Positions 1 through 8,139 of a stretch of DNA of 13,684 nt are shown piece after piece. The notes beneath the pieces were generated by a model. It saw nothing but the letters and a program-made list of their open reading frames with translations, had not been told where the DNA came from and did not search any database. A program made the position numbers and the translations under genes. Every line of letters begins with the position of its first letter. Within the stretch, counting starts at the first letter, position 1. The DNA lies in the NCBI GenBank assembly GCA_964505725.1, contig CAZDJK010000056.1, positions 1 to 13,684 of the forward strand, written 5' to 3'. The stretch is from CAVRJC01 sp964505725. GTDB lineage: Bacteria; Actinomycetota; Acidimicrobiia; IMCC26256; DASPTH01.

Positions 1-111
1 CTTGTCGGGGTCGATGTACTTCTCGTACGCGCCGCGTGACGGCGTGGAGTGCTCGTCGGCATCGTTGATGAGATAGGGGAGCGCAGCTGCCCCAGCCTCG
101 GTCGCAGTCAT
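1..111 (-). CDS. Amidohydrolase family 2, N-terminal fragment (cut by window edge)
   Basis: The first 37 codons of a minus-strand gene are present; the rest lies outside the window. The translation begins MTATEAGAAALPYLINDADE and continues with HSTPSRGAYEKYIDPDK. The D-A-D-E-H segment right after a short leader is the usual position of the first metal-binding strand in amidohydrolase-2 (TIM-barrel, ACMSD-like) enzymes, and this opening is typical of actinobacterial members. The start is supported by a GAGGAGG ribosome-binding site at 118-124, six bases upstream of the ATG. It is divergent from the lipoprotein/transporter operon. It is one of three amidohydrolase-2 genes in the window and is clearly different in sequence from the other two. 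The family call rests on the N-terminus only, and the substrate is unknown. Confidence 0.75.
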   Translation of the reverse strand, partial: MTATEAGAAALPYLINDADEHSTPSRGAYEKYIDPDK

Positions 112-287
112 GGCGGACCTCCTCGACGACTGCTCCGACCGTACCACCGAGCCCTGTCCCCACCAACCTGCCCGAACCCGGCGCGCATGTGTGTGTTCGC
201 GGCCGATGCCCCGCTCGAGTGCCTTGCAATTCGGGTACTCGACCGTCAGTATTCGCCCGGCCAGCGACTGCGCTACCAGGGGGATTC
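112..287. promoter_or_regulatory. Divergent intergenic region with weak promoter candidate
   Basis: These 176 bases separate the left-edge amidohydrolase (minus) from the lipoprotein gene (plus) and must carry promoters for both directions. On the plus strand, TTGCAA at 224-229 and CAGTAT at 247-252 have a 17-base spacer and could be a weak -35/-10 pair about 36 bases upstream of the ATG at 288. Neither box is close to consensus. A ribosome-binding site AGGGGG lies at 278-283. I see no inverted repeat, no copy of the operator found further right and no riboswitch-like structure. Confidence 0.3.
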
Positions 288-815
288 ATGGCTCGAGACC
301 GGCGACGGCCACGGGCGCCGCGAAACCGGCCTCGAAGCGCGGTGCTGGCACTGACCGTTTTCGTGGCGGCCGTCGCGCTCACCGGGTGCGGTTTCGGGAC
401 CCAGGATCTCGTGCTGAAGCAGCCCACCCAGGTGCAGAACCTCCGGCCCGCGGCGTTCACGCACGTGAAGCTGCCCGTCACCCTGTCCTGGCGCGGGGCA
501 CCCCTCGCCGCGGGCCAGCGGTACCTCGTCGTCGTCGACCAGCAGCCGATGCCGCCCGGTGAATCCATGCAGTACTTCGTCACCGACACGTGCAAGCGCA
601 CGCCCGGCTGCCCGAACACGGCCTACCTCACGTCCCAGTTCCTGTTCCTGACCCGGGCGAACCACGTGAAGGTCCAGGCGGTACCGAGCACGGGACCCTT
701 CCCGGTGGACGACCTCACCTACCTGCACCAGGCCACGATCGTGGTGCTCGACGCGCGCAACGTGCGTATGGGCGAGCAGTTCTGGGCCACGAGCTTCTAC
801 GTGCCGAGCATATGA
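288..815 (+). CDS. Small secreted lipoprotein, unknown function
   Basis: The product is a 175-residue lipoprotein. An arginine-rich N-terminus (residues 1-16) is followed by a hydrophobic stretch (about 18-32) and the lipobox LTGC, with the lipidated cysteine at residue 34. An earlier in-frame ATG at 189 would bury this signal, and AGGGGG lies at 278-283, so 288 is chosen. The mature part contains a segment like an Ig/fibronectin-type strand (LPVTLSWRGAPL, then a YLVVVDQ strand). It also has two cysteines close together (TDTCKRTPGCPN) that could form a disulfide outside the membrane. The stop overlaps the next start (ATGA at 812-815), so it is probably co-translated with the MFS-LivF protein. 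No family was recognised. It is much too short for a LivJ/LivK-type binding protein, so an accessory role at the importer is only an inference. Confidence 0.8.
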   Translation: MARDRRRPRAPRNRPRSAVLALTVFVAAVALTGCGFGTQDLVLKQPTQVQNLRPAAFTHVKLPVTLSWRGAPLAAGQRYLVVVDQQPMPPGESMQYFVTDTCKRTPGCPNTAYLTSQFLFLTRANHVKVQAVPSTGPFPVDDLTYLHQATIVVLDARNVRMGEQFWATSFYVPSI

Positions 816-3160
816 GCGCCTCGGGAGGTCTCGACGAGGTCCGGGCCGGCGAAGCCGCCATCGCTACCCTCGAACGCGACGCGCGCGAGCTGCGCGACCT
901 CAGCATGGCGGCGCTCGGGTTCGCGTCCGACGCGCGCGTGCCGCGGATGCGCGACGCGATCCGCTCGTCGGGGGCCGGATGGTCCAACCTCCTCGCCGTG
1001 TCCGTCGTCTCTCTGCCGATCGTCTACCTCACGCTCGTCTTCCTCATGTTCGACAACGCGATCGCGAGCACGCTCGGCACGGACCTGCTGGGCTACCAGT
1101 ACCCGGGCCTGTTCTCGTCGGTGGAAGCGCCCCTCGTGGGCGTCGGTGCCGGCCTCGCCGCCTTCTTCACCGCGTGGCTGACCCTGCGCAAGCGGTGTCG
1201 TACGGGTGCCATCGTGTTCGCCGCCTTCGCGTTCGCGGCCGGCATGTGGCTCGCCGCGTTCTCGACGGAGGAGGTGGGACTGATCATCTCCGTCGTGGTC
1301 GCCGGTCTGGCGCTCGGCGCGCACTACGCGTCGGTGCCGAGCCTCCTCATCGACGCCTACCCGCCCGGTGTCAGGGTCCGGGTCATCTCCACGTACGTGC
1401 TCTTCGTGGGGATCGGCACGTTCCTCGGCGCCCTCCTGATCGCGGTGGGGACCGACTCCTGGTCGCTCACGTGGCGCGGGATCCTGATGATCCTGGCCGG
1501 CGTGGCGACGGTGGTCGCCTTCGCCTCGCTCGTCGTGCGGGATCCCGGCGTCGGCCGCTACGACCTCGACCGCATCGACGAGCTGGTCCGCGAACGGGTC
1601 GGCGCCAGGGGAGCGTTCGCCGGTGAGCTCTCCGAGGAGGACGTCGCGGTCGGCTTCGGGGAGCAGATGCGCCAGCTCTTCGCCACCCGCTCCGCGCTCG
1701 TGATCGTCATCGCGTTCACGTTGTACGGCGCCATGATCGTGTCGTTGCCCGCGTTCCTCGGGCAGTTCGTCGTCGCACGGTACGGCTGGGGGCTCTCCGA
1801 CCGCGCCTGGTTGCTCGTGCTCTACCTCGCGGTGGGGCTCGTGCCGCTCGCCGGTCTCTTCCTCCGCGGCGACCACTGGTTCTCGACCAGCCCGCCCCGG
1901 CTCCTGCGGTACGTCACCCGGCTCTCGCTCGTGAGCGCGGTCTCGCTGATCGTCACCGCCTACGTTGCGAACCGGACGGTCACCGTGGTCGGGGTGGCGC
2001 TGGTGTCGGTGTCGCTCTACGCGCTCCTCGTCGTGGGCTACGTGGTGCTGCTGTCGATCGTGCACCCGAGGCTGCGGCCCCACGCGGCGTCGTTCGCGGG
2101 CATCACGATCGTCACCGCGGTGCTCGCCGGCGGTGCGCTCCCGGGCCAGCTGAGCAGCCGGTACGGCGTCACCGCCGCGCTGACGTTCTTCGCGCTGAAC
2201 TTCCTCGGCCTCGGCGGTGCCGCCCGGATCGTCGGCGAGTCGATGCCCCGGGACCTCGGCAACCTCATCGAGGGTGAGACCGAACGCGAGGAGCTCCGCG
2301 TCCGCGTGTCGAGCGGGCAGCACTTCCCGCTGCTCGGCTGCCGCCACATCGACTTCTGCTACGGGCAGATCCAGGTGCTGTTCGGGGTCGACTTCACCGT
2401 CGACGACGGCGAGATGGTTGCGCTGCTCGGTACCAACGGCGCCGGCAAGTCGACCCTGCTCAAGGTGATCTCCGGTATCGGCAAGCCGACGCGCGGCTCG
2501 GTGCACTATCGCGGCGCGGACATCACCTACATCGACCCGCAGCGGCGAGTGCGCTACGGCATCACGCAGATGCCGGGCGGTCGCTCCGTCTTCGGGACCA
2601 TGTCGGTCGCCGAGAACCTCCGCATGTACGGGTTCAGCGTGCGCAAGACGCGCCGGGTGGTCGACGACGGCATCGAAGCCACCTTCGAGGCGTTTCCCGC
2701 GCTCGCGCAACGGCGCAACCAGGCTGCCGCGACGCTGTCGGGCGGTGAGCAGCAGATGCTCTCGCTGGGCAAGGCGTTCATCCTGCGCCCGCGGCTGCTG
2801 CTCATCGACGAGCTCTCCCTCGGCCTCGCCCCGCTCGTCGTCGGCCGCCTCATCGACATGGTGCGACGGATCAACGAGTCGGGAACTGCGGTCGTGCTGG
2901 TCGAGCAGTCCGTCAACATCGCGCTCGCGATGGTCGATCACGCCTACTTCATGGAGCGGGGCGAGGTGCGCTTCGACGGCGATGCGCACGCGCTGATCGA
3001 GCGGCCCGACCTCCTGCGCTCGGTGTTCCTCGAGGGCGCGTCGCGCGGGATGCGCGCGATGGCGGCAGCCGATGCGAAGGGCGGCGACTCCGCATCCGCT
3101 CCGAAAGGCGGGCAGGGCACGCCCGCTGCGAACGGTCCGGTCGGGGGAGAGGTGAGCTGA
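812..3160 (+). CDS. MFS permease fused to LivF-type ABC ATPase
   Basis: The product has 782 residues. After a charged N-terminal segment (1-55), residues about 57-470 contain roughly twelve hydrophobic helices with a long charged cytoplasmic loop near 245-290, as expected for a major facilitator superfamily protein. Residues about 503-740 are an ABC ATPase of the LivF type: Walker A GTNGAGKST (540-548), signature LSGGEQQ (642-648), Walker B LLLIDE with catalytic Glu667, and the LivF-typical VEQ in place of a histidine switch (697-699). The tail (745-782) is Gly/Ala/Lys-rich and looks disordered. The ATG at 812 overlaps the lipoprotein stop and has no Shine-Dalgarno sequence, so translational coupling is likely; the upstream extension in the same frame is not protein-like. 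The stop overlaps the next ATG by one base. The LivF domain presumably pairs with the LivG domain of the next gene. MFS identity rests on topology, while the ATPase call is firm. Confidence 0.88.
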   Translation: MSASGGLDEVRAGEAAIATLERDARELRDLSMAALGFASDARVPRMRDAIRSSGAGWSNLLAVSVVSLPIVYLTLVFLMFDNAIASTLGTDLLGYQYPGLFSSVEAPLVGVGAGLAAFFTAWLTLRKRCRTGAIVFAAFAFAAGMWLAAFSTEEVGLIISVVVAGLALGAHYASVPSLLIDAYPPGVRVRVISTYVLFVGIGTFLGALLIAVGTDSWSLTWRGILMILAGVATVVAFASLVVRDPGVGRYDLDRIDELVRERVGARGAFAGELSEEDVAVGFGEQMRQLFATRSALVIVIAFTLYGAMIVSLPAFLGQFVVARYGWGLSDRAWLLVLYLAVGLVPLAGLFLRGDHWFSTSPPRLLRYVTRLSLVSAVSLIVTAYVANRTVTVVGVALVSVSLYALLVVGYVVLLSIVHPRLRPHAASFAGITIVTAVLAGGALPGQLSSRYGVTAALTFFALNFLGLGGAARIVGESMPRDLGNLIEGETEREELRVRVSSGQHFPLLGCRHIDFCYGQIQVLFGVDFTVDDGEMVALLGTNGAGKSTLLKVISGIGKPTRGSVHYRGADITYIDPQRRVRYGITQMPGGRSVFGTMSVAENLRMYGFSVRKTRRVVDDGIEATFEAFPALAQRRNQAAATLSGGEQQMLSLGKAFILRPRLLLIDELSLGLAPLVVGRLIDMVRRINESGTAVVLVEQSVNIALAMVDHAYFMERGEVRFDGDAHALIERPDLLRSVFLEGASRGMRAMAAADAKGGDSASAPKGGQGTPAANGPVGGEVS

Positions 3161-6009
3161 TGGACTTCGGCTGGCTCACGCACCCCGACTGGCTGACCCA
3201 TTTCGAGGTCACGGCCGGCGCGCTCGCGCTCGGCGCGATCATCGGCATGACCTACGGCCTTGTCGCCGTGGGCCTCGTGCTCGTGTACCGCACGAGCCGC
3301 ATCATCAACTTCGCCCAGAGCGCGCTCGGCACCATCGGTGCCGCGTTCGCGGGCATCGCGGTGCTCGAATGGGGCTTGGGCTTCTGGGTCGCGCTGGCGA
3401 TCGCGCTCGTCGTGTCGGCGGGCGTCGCGGCGGGTTCCGAGATGCTGATCGTACGCCGCCTGCGCAACGCGCCGGCGCTGATCGGCGTCATCGCGACCCT
3501 CGGGCTGAGCGCGGTCGTGCTCACGTTCTCGTCACTGATCAACAGCCAGGTGACCGCGGGCGCGACGTTCCCGACCCCGACCGCGCTGCCCACGTGGCAC
3601 GTCGGCGCCGAGACCATCAACCCGTCGGCGTTCGCCATGCTGTTCGGGGCCCCCGTCGTCGTGCTCGCGCTCGCGTACTTCCTGCGGCGGGGCTGGTTCG
3701 GCCTCGCGATGCGCGCGGCCTCGACCAACCCCGAGGCCGCGCAGATGGCGGGCGTGAACGCCAACGGCATGTCGACGCTGGCGTGGGCCATCGCCGGTGG
3801 GCTGGCTGCGTTCACCGCCGTCCTCGTGCTCGGCGGCCGGGGCTACACCGGAGGCGACTTCCTCGGCAACGGCCTGTTCCTCCGTGCGCTCGCGGCGGCG
3901 GTGATCGCGCGCATGTCGAGCATCAGCGTGGCGATGATCGCGGGCATCGGCGTCGGCATCATCGAGCAGCTCCTCCTGTGGAACTACCCCACGACGGGGC
4001 TGGTCGAGGTGATGCTCTTCGTCATCATCCTCGTCGCGCTGCTCCTCCAGCGGCAGCGCTTCGACCGGCGTGAGAGCAAGGGCAGCTGGACCGTCATCAA
4101 GAACTGGCCACCGCTGCCGGAGAGCTACCGGAAGATCTCGGCCATCCGGAACATGCGGTGGGTCGTCTTCGGCGTGCTGCTCTCGATCGGCATCGCGATC
4201 CCGATCCTGGTGAGCAACGCCAACGCGGTGTCGTTCACCTTCATTCTCGTGATGACCACGGTCGGCCTGTCGGTCGCTGTGGTCGCGGGTCTCAGCGGCC
4301 AGCTGTCGCTCGGCCAGTTCGCGCTCGCGGGGATCGGCGCGGTCGTCTCGTACTACGTGACGCGCGACAGCGGGACGTTCGTGCTCGGGTTCGTCGCCGG
4401 AGGCCTCGGCGCGGCCGCCGCATCGCTCGTGATCGGGCTACCGGCGTTGCGCATCCGGGGCCCGATGCTGGCGGTCACCACGCTGGGCTTCGCGATCGTC
4501 ACTGGCGGGTGGCTCCTCACCCAGCCGTGGGCGCTCGGCGCGGGGCGAAGCCAGGACCCGCCCTCCCTGTTCGGCATCAACTTCGACACGCAGCGCGCGT
4601 ACTACGTGATCGCGCTCGTCATGCTGCTGATCACGGTCTTCTTCGCGCGCAACGTCTGGAAGAGCGGTCTCGGCCTACGCATGCGCGCGGTGCGGGACAA
4701 CGAGGACAGCGCACGCGCGTTCACGGTGAACCCCACGCTGGTGAAGCTGCAGGCGTTCACCGTCTCGGGGTTCCTCGCCGGCCTCGCGGGTGCGGTGTAC
4801 GGCGGGTCGTTCAACCTGCTCACTGTCGACGCGTTCGCGACCCAGCGCAGCATCGACGCCGCGGCGTCGGCGGTGCTCGGCGGTCTCGGCATCATGTTCG
4901 GGCCGTTCCTCGGGGCGCTGTTCATCATCGGCATCCCGATCGTCCCCGACGTCTTCCACATTCCACCGCTCGACCTGTTCGAGATGCTGGGCGTCGCGGC
5001 CGGCTGGTTGATCATCGTGGTGCTCGTGCCCGGCGGCTTCGCGTCGGGCATCGTCAACATCCGCAACGCGATCGCCAACGGCATCGCGCGCCGCCACGGC
5101 CTCGACCCCGAGACCGAATGGGACGCCGGGGCGGGCGAGGCGACGGTCGAGATGCGCACGTCGATCGCGTTGCCGGCGCCGGGTCCGCGGCCGGTGCCGC
5201 CCGGCGACGTGATCCTGCGCACCAGGGACATCACGAAGCGGTACGGGGGCCTACACGCGGTCGACCACGTCTCCCTGGAGCTGCGTGCCGGGGAGACGCT
5301 CGGCCTCATCGGCCCCAACGGCGCGGGGAAGACGACGCTGTTCGAGCTCGTCAGCGGCTTCACCCGTCCCAACGAGGGGACGGTCGAGTTCCTCGGCCGT
5401 GACATCACGGGGCTCAGCCCGTCGCGCCGTTCGGGGCTCGGCCTGATCCGCTCGTTCCAGGACGCTGCACTCTTCCCGACGCTCACCGTTCTCGAGTGCG
5501 TGAGGCTGTCGCTCGAGCGCACGGAACCGACGCGGTTCGCGGGCTCGTTCATCGGTCTGGGCGGCGCCGACCGCCGCAAGGAGGCGCGCGCCCGGGAGCT
5601 GGTCGAGATGATGGGGCTGCACCGGTACCGCGACAAGCAGACCGCGGAGCTCTCGACCGGAACCCGCCGGGTCGCCGAGCTCACGTGCATGATCGCCCTC
5701 GACCCCATCGTGCTGCTCCTCGACGAGCCGTCGTCGGGGATCGCGCAGCGCGAGACCGAGATGCTCGGCGAGGTCCTGCGCCCGATCGCGGACCAGTTGC
5801 AGCTCACGATCGTGCTCATCGAGCACGACATCCCGCTCGTGATGAGCTTGTCCGACCGGGTGATCGCGATGGAGACCGGGCGGATCATCGCCGACGGCCT
5901 GCCGGCCGAGGTGCGCAGCGACCCGCGCGTCATCGAGTCGTACCTCGGCGGCGACATCCGCGCCATCGAGCGCTCGACGGTGCCCGCGCCCACCGGCGCG
6001 GCCGAGTAG
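3160..6009 (+). CDS. LivH-LivM-LivG fusion, HAAT-type ABC importer core
   Basis: The 949-residue product joins three proteins that are normally separate. Residues 1-300 are a LivH-like permease (YGLVAVGLVLVYRTSRIINF at 32-51; GLAMRAASTNPEAAQMAGVN at 181-200). Residues about 330-640 are a LivM-like permease (GLSGQLSLGQFALAGIGA at 377-394; AVRDNEDSARAF at 510-521). Residues about 683-935 are a LivG-like ATPase: Walker A GPNGAGKTT (718-726), Walker B VLLLDE (851-856) and histidine switch IEHD with His889. The signature is LSTGTRR (831-837) rather than the usual LSGGQ or LSYGQQR. The start has a strong ribosome-binding site (GGAGAGGTGA ending at 3155). The family imports branched-chain or aromatic amino acids, urea, or other small organic acids. 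With the LivF domain from the previous gene, the four core domains of one importer are complete. No substrate-binding protein is in the window, so the substrate is open. Confidence 0.93.
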   Translation: MDFGWLTHPDWLTHFEVTAGALALGAIIGMTYGLVAVGLVLVYRTSRIINFAQSALGTIGAAFAGIAVLEWGLGFWVALAIALVVSAGVAAGSEMLIVRRLRNAPALIGVIATLGLSAVVLTFSSLINSQVTAGATFPTPTALPTWHVGAETINPSAFAMLFGAPVVVLALAYFLRRGWFGLAMRAASTNPEAAQMAGVNANGMSTLAWAIAGGLAAFTAVLVLGGRGYTGGDFLGNGLFLRALAAAVIARMSSISVAMIAGIGVGIIEQLLLWNYPTTGLVEVMLFVIILVALLLQRQRFDRRESKGSWTVIKNWPPLPESYRKISAIRNMRWVVFGVLLSIGIAIPILVSNANAVSFTFILVMTTVGLSVAVVAGLSGQLSLGQFALAGIGAVVSYYVTRDSGTFVLGFVAGGLGAAAASLVIGLPALRIRGPMLAVTTLGFAIVTGGWLLTQPWALGAGRSQDPPSLFGINFDTQRAYYVIALVMLLITVFFARNVWKSGLGLRMRAVRDNEDSARAFTVNPTLVKLQAFTVSGFLAGLAGAVYGGSFNLLTVDAFATQRSIDAAASAVLGGLGIMFGPFLGALFIIGIPIVPDVFHIPPLDLFEMLGVAAGWLIIVVLVPGGFASGIVNIRNAIANGIARRHGLDPETEWDAGAGEATVEMRTSIALPAPGPRPVPPGDVILRTRDITKRYGGLHAVDHVSLELRAGETLGLIGPNGAGKTTLFELVSGFTRPNEGTVEFLGRDITGLSPSRRSGLGLIRSFQDAALFPTLTVLECVRLSLERTEPTRFAGSFIGLGGADRRKEARARELVEMMGLHRYRDKQTAELSTGTRRVAELTCMIALDPIVLLLDEPSSGIAQRETEMLGEVLRPIADQLQLTIVLIEHDIPLVMSLSDRVIAMETGRIIADGLPAEVRSDPRVIESYLGGDIRAIERSTVPAPTGAAE

Positions 6010-6015
6010 CGCCGT

Positions 6016-7188
6016 CTACAGCCGGTAGAGCTTGGCGGCGTTCTCGCCGAGCAGCTTGCGCCGGGTCTCGGGGCGGAGGGTAGCCAGCTTGTCGGCCACG
6101 GTCCCGAGCGGGTTCGGGTACAGGCACGTGGGGTGCGGGAAGTCGGTCTCGAACAGCACGTTGTCCTCGCCCACGGAGTCGATGAGGCCCTGGACGTCGC
6201 CCCGGTTGTTCTCGAACCAGAACGTCGCATACCAGTGGTCCTTGAAGTACTCCGAGGGCATCCGCTGGAGGTCGCGGAGCTGCTCGGGCGCGTTCTCCGC
6301 CACCTCGTAGTCGACCGTCTCGAGGATGAACGGGAGCCAGCCGACGCCGCTCTCGACCGACACGAACTTCAGCCCGGGGTGGCGGTCGAGCATCCCGCAC
6401 AGGATCACGTTCACGACCACGCGGGCGTTGCCGATGAACAGCAGCGTGCCCCCGATCGCCGGCTTCACGTACTCGTGCTGCGACGGCCAGAAGTAGTTGC
6501 CGTAGAAGTTCATCGCGGTGAGGCTCGCGCCGATGTGGAAGTGCACGGGGAGCCGAAGGTCGTCGCAGACCTCCCAGAGCGGATCCCACGCGCGGTTGGC
6601 GAGATCGGGTGCCCCGAGGTCCTGCGGGTCGGACGTCATGTTCACGCCGCGCATCCCGAGGGCGGCGACCCGCTCCGCTTCGCGGACGCACTCGTCGACG
6701 TCCCACGCCGGCAGCACCGGCATCGGGAGGAAGCGGTTGCCCGACTCGGCCTGCAGCTCGGCCATCGCGTCGTTGTAGATCTCGACGCAGAGGCGCCGGA
6801 GCACCGGATCCTGCACCACGCTGGCGAGCCCCTGACCACCGAGACCGATGGAGTTCGGGTACAGCACCTGTGCCCACACGCCGCACTCGTCCATGATTGC
6901 GAGCCGCGCCTTCGTGTCGTACGCGGCCTGGTGGATGCGGTCGATGCCCCACACGATCATCGACTCCGCGAACGGGTGCTTCCCTCCCTCGCGGTCGATC
7001 ACCCCGCCGCCGCCGGCGAAGCCGAGCTCGGCCCCGTCGACGACCCACATGGGCCGTCCCTCGATGTCCACGACGTGGGGCACGCGGTCCTTGTAGGCCG
7101 CCGGCGCGCGCTTCACCCAGAGGTCGTGAGCCTCCGTGAGGTGCGTGTCGCAGTCGATCACCCGGATGTCATCGGCGAGCATCGTCAT
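6016..7188 (-). CDS. Amidohydrolase family 2 (TIM-barrel metal hydrolase or decarboxylase)
   Basis: The 390-residue product is full length for the family. The first metal-site strand is IDCDTHLTE (residues 11-19), with Asp in place of the first histidine of the classic HxH motif. Later motifs are PVHFHIG (His216 and His218), LDRHPGLKF (His270), VESGVGW (Glu279) and FETDFPHP with the catalytic/metal Asp349. Relatives hydrolyse or decarboxylate carboxylated aromatic or cyclic intermediates. I chose the ATG at 7188 because a GAGGGG site lies nine bases upstream (7198-7203). An in-frame ATG at 7182 with GGAG six bases upstream is almost as good. An extension to 7236 is possible but has no well-placed ribosome-binding site. 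The gene's stop is only six bases from the stop of the transporter operon, which runs the opposite way. The exact reaction is unknown. Confidence 0.9.
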   Translation of the reverse strand: MTMLADDIRVIDCDTHLTEAHDLWVKRAPAAYKDRVPHVVDIEGRPMWVVDGAELGFAGGGGVIDREGGKHPFAESMIVWGIDRIHQAAYDTKARLAIMDECGVWAQVLYPNSIGLGGQGLASVVQDPVLRRLCVEIYNDAMAELQAESGNRFLPMPVLPAWDVDECVREAERVAALGMRGVNMTSDPQDLGAPDLANRAWDPLWEVCDDLRLPVHFHIGASLTAMNFYGNYFWPSQHEYVKPAIGGTLLFIGNARVVVNVILCGMLDRHPGLKFVSVESGVGWLPFILETVDYEVAENAPEQLRDLQRMPSEYFKDHWYATFWFENNRGDVQGLIDSVGEDNVLFETDFPHPTCLYPNPLGTVADKLATLRPETRRKLLGENAAKLYRL

Positions 7189-7225
7189 CTCCGCCAACCC
7201 CTCTGCGTCGTGTGCATGGCCCACC

Positions 7226-7248
7226 CATAATCGCATACCTTTCTCGCC
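7226..7248 (+). promoter_or_regulatory. Promoter elements for alpha/beta hydrolase, possibly leaderless
   Basis: The 60-base divergent gap (7189-7248) has no plus-strand ribosome-binding site. TACCTT at 7236-7241 fits the actinobacterial -10 pattern TAnnnT and sits seven bases before the ATG at 7249, the geometry of a leaderless transcript. CATAAT at 7226-7231 is a closer -10 match and would give a leader of about ten bases. No convincing -35 box is seen for either. The minus-strand amidohydrolase promoter must lie in the same short region. Confidence 0.35.
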
Positions 7249-8112
7249 ATGTCGCTCGCCGATGTCGACGGACTGGCCATCGCCTACGAGGTGATCGGGA
7301 GCTCCGGGCAGCCCTGGGTGATCACGCCGGGGGGCCGCTTCAGCAAGGACTACGGCGGCGTGCGCCAGACGGCGGAGGCCCTGGCCGAGCACGGGAAGCA
7401 GGTCCTGATCTGGGACCGGCCCAACTGCGGGGCCTCCGACGTCACGTTCGCGGGGTCGTCGGAGTCGGCGGTCCAGGCCGACGCCCTCGCCGGCCTGCTC
7501 CGGCAGCTCGGGATGACCCCGGCGGTGATCACCGGGGGGTCCGGTGGCGCGCGGGTGTCGCTGCTCACCGTCGCCCGCCACCCCGACGTGGCGGCGGGGC
7601 TCGCGGTCTGGTGGATCAGCGGCGGCCCGTTCGGGCTGATGTCGCTCGGCGTGCACTACTGCGGCGACTCGATCGCGGCGGCGTGGCGCGACGGCATGGA
7701 CGCCGTCGTCGTGCTCCCGGAGTGGCAGGAGGTCATCGAGCGCAACCCGTCGAACCGCGCCCGGCTGCTGGAGCAGGACCGCGAGCAGTTCATCGCGACG
7801 CTCGAGCGCTGGATGCTCGCGTACTACCCGCGCGACGACGAGCTCGTTCCGGGCCTCCCCGACGCGGACGCGCGCGCCATCACCGTTCCCGCGCTCGTGT
7901 TCCGCAGCGGTGCGAGCGACGTGCACCACACGCGGGCGACCTCGGAGCGGCTCGCGGCGCTCATCCCGACCGCTCAGCTCGTGGAACCGCCGTGGGGCGA
8001 CCGGGAATGGATCGAGCGCACCCAGGCCACGCCGCAGGGCGAGAGCCTGTTCGACCACTGGCCCGCGCTCGTCCCCCAGCTCGTCGATTGGGCCGACGCG
8101 AAGATCGGCTAG
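7249..8112 (+). CDS. Alpha/beta hydrolase
   Basis: The product has 287 residues and an alpha/beta-hydrolase fold. The strand-turn WDRPNCGASD (55-64) matches the conserved 'DxxGxGxSD' region before the nucleophile, and the elbow is GGSGGA (96-101) with Ser98 as the predicted nucleophile. A late-strand acid is likely Asp224 in FRSGASDVHH. The catalytic histidine is not in the usual GH position: the aligned segment reads EPPWGDREW (246-254). His226, His227 or His270 would have to serve, or the active site is altered. No membrane segment or signal peptide is seen, so it is cytoplasmic. It is a single gene, divergent from amidohydrolase 2 and convergent with the OB-fold gene. Members of this broad family cleave esters, epoxides, C-C bonds or lactones, and the specific activity cannot be assigned. 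Confidence 0.85.
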   Translation: MSLADVDGLAIAYEVIGSSGQPWVITPGGRFSKDYGGVRQTAEALAEHGKQVLIWDRPNCGASDVTFAGSSESAVQADALAGLLRQLGMTPAVITGGSGGARVSLLTVARHPDVAAGLAVWWISGGPFGLMSLGVHYCGDSIAAAWRDGMDAVVVLPEWQEVIERNPSNRARLLEQDREQFIATLERWMLAYYPRDDELVPGLPDADARAITVPALVFRSGASDVHHTRATSERLAALIPTAQLVEPPWGDREWIERTQATPQGESLFDHWPALVPQLVDWADAKIG

Positions 8113-8118
8113 CTGTAG

Positions 8119-8136
8119 CCGCGTACCCAGCCGCGG
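8119..8136. terminator. Weak hairpin between convergent genes
   Basis: CCGCG (8119-8123) and CGCGG (8132-8136) form a perfect five-base-pair stem with an eight-base loop in the 27-base gap between two converging stop codons. It is symmetric and could serve both directions. The stem is short and no T-run follows, so it is only a candidate. Confidence 0.22.
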
Positions 8137-8139
8137 AAT

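Noticed and set aside
797..2989. 730-codon open frame on the minus strand opposite the MFS-LivF gene
   Set aside because: The translation is a His/Arg/Glu/Asp-rich string without domains or hydrophobic patterning, typical of the antisense shadow of a GC-rich gene; the plus strand encodes clear transporter motifs.
6006..6019. GTAG/CTAC hairpin between the convergent stops of the importer operon and amidohydrolase 2
   Set aside because: Only four base pairs, formed largely by the two stop codons themselves; not credible as a terminator.
4602..6230. 542-codon open frame on the minus strand over the LivM-LivG part of the fusion
   Set aside because: Ser/Arg/Pro-rich shadow translation that crosses the convergent gene boundary; no domain seen.
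7189..8058. Long N-terminal extension of amidohydrolase 2 on the minus strand
   Set aside because: The extra 290 residues lie opposite the alpha/beta hydrolase and read as shadow sequence; a ribosome-binding site and family-typical N-terminus support the start at 7188.
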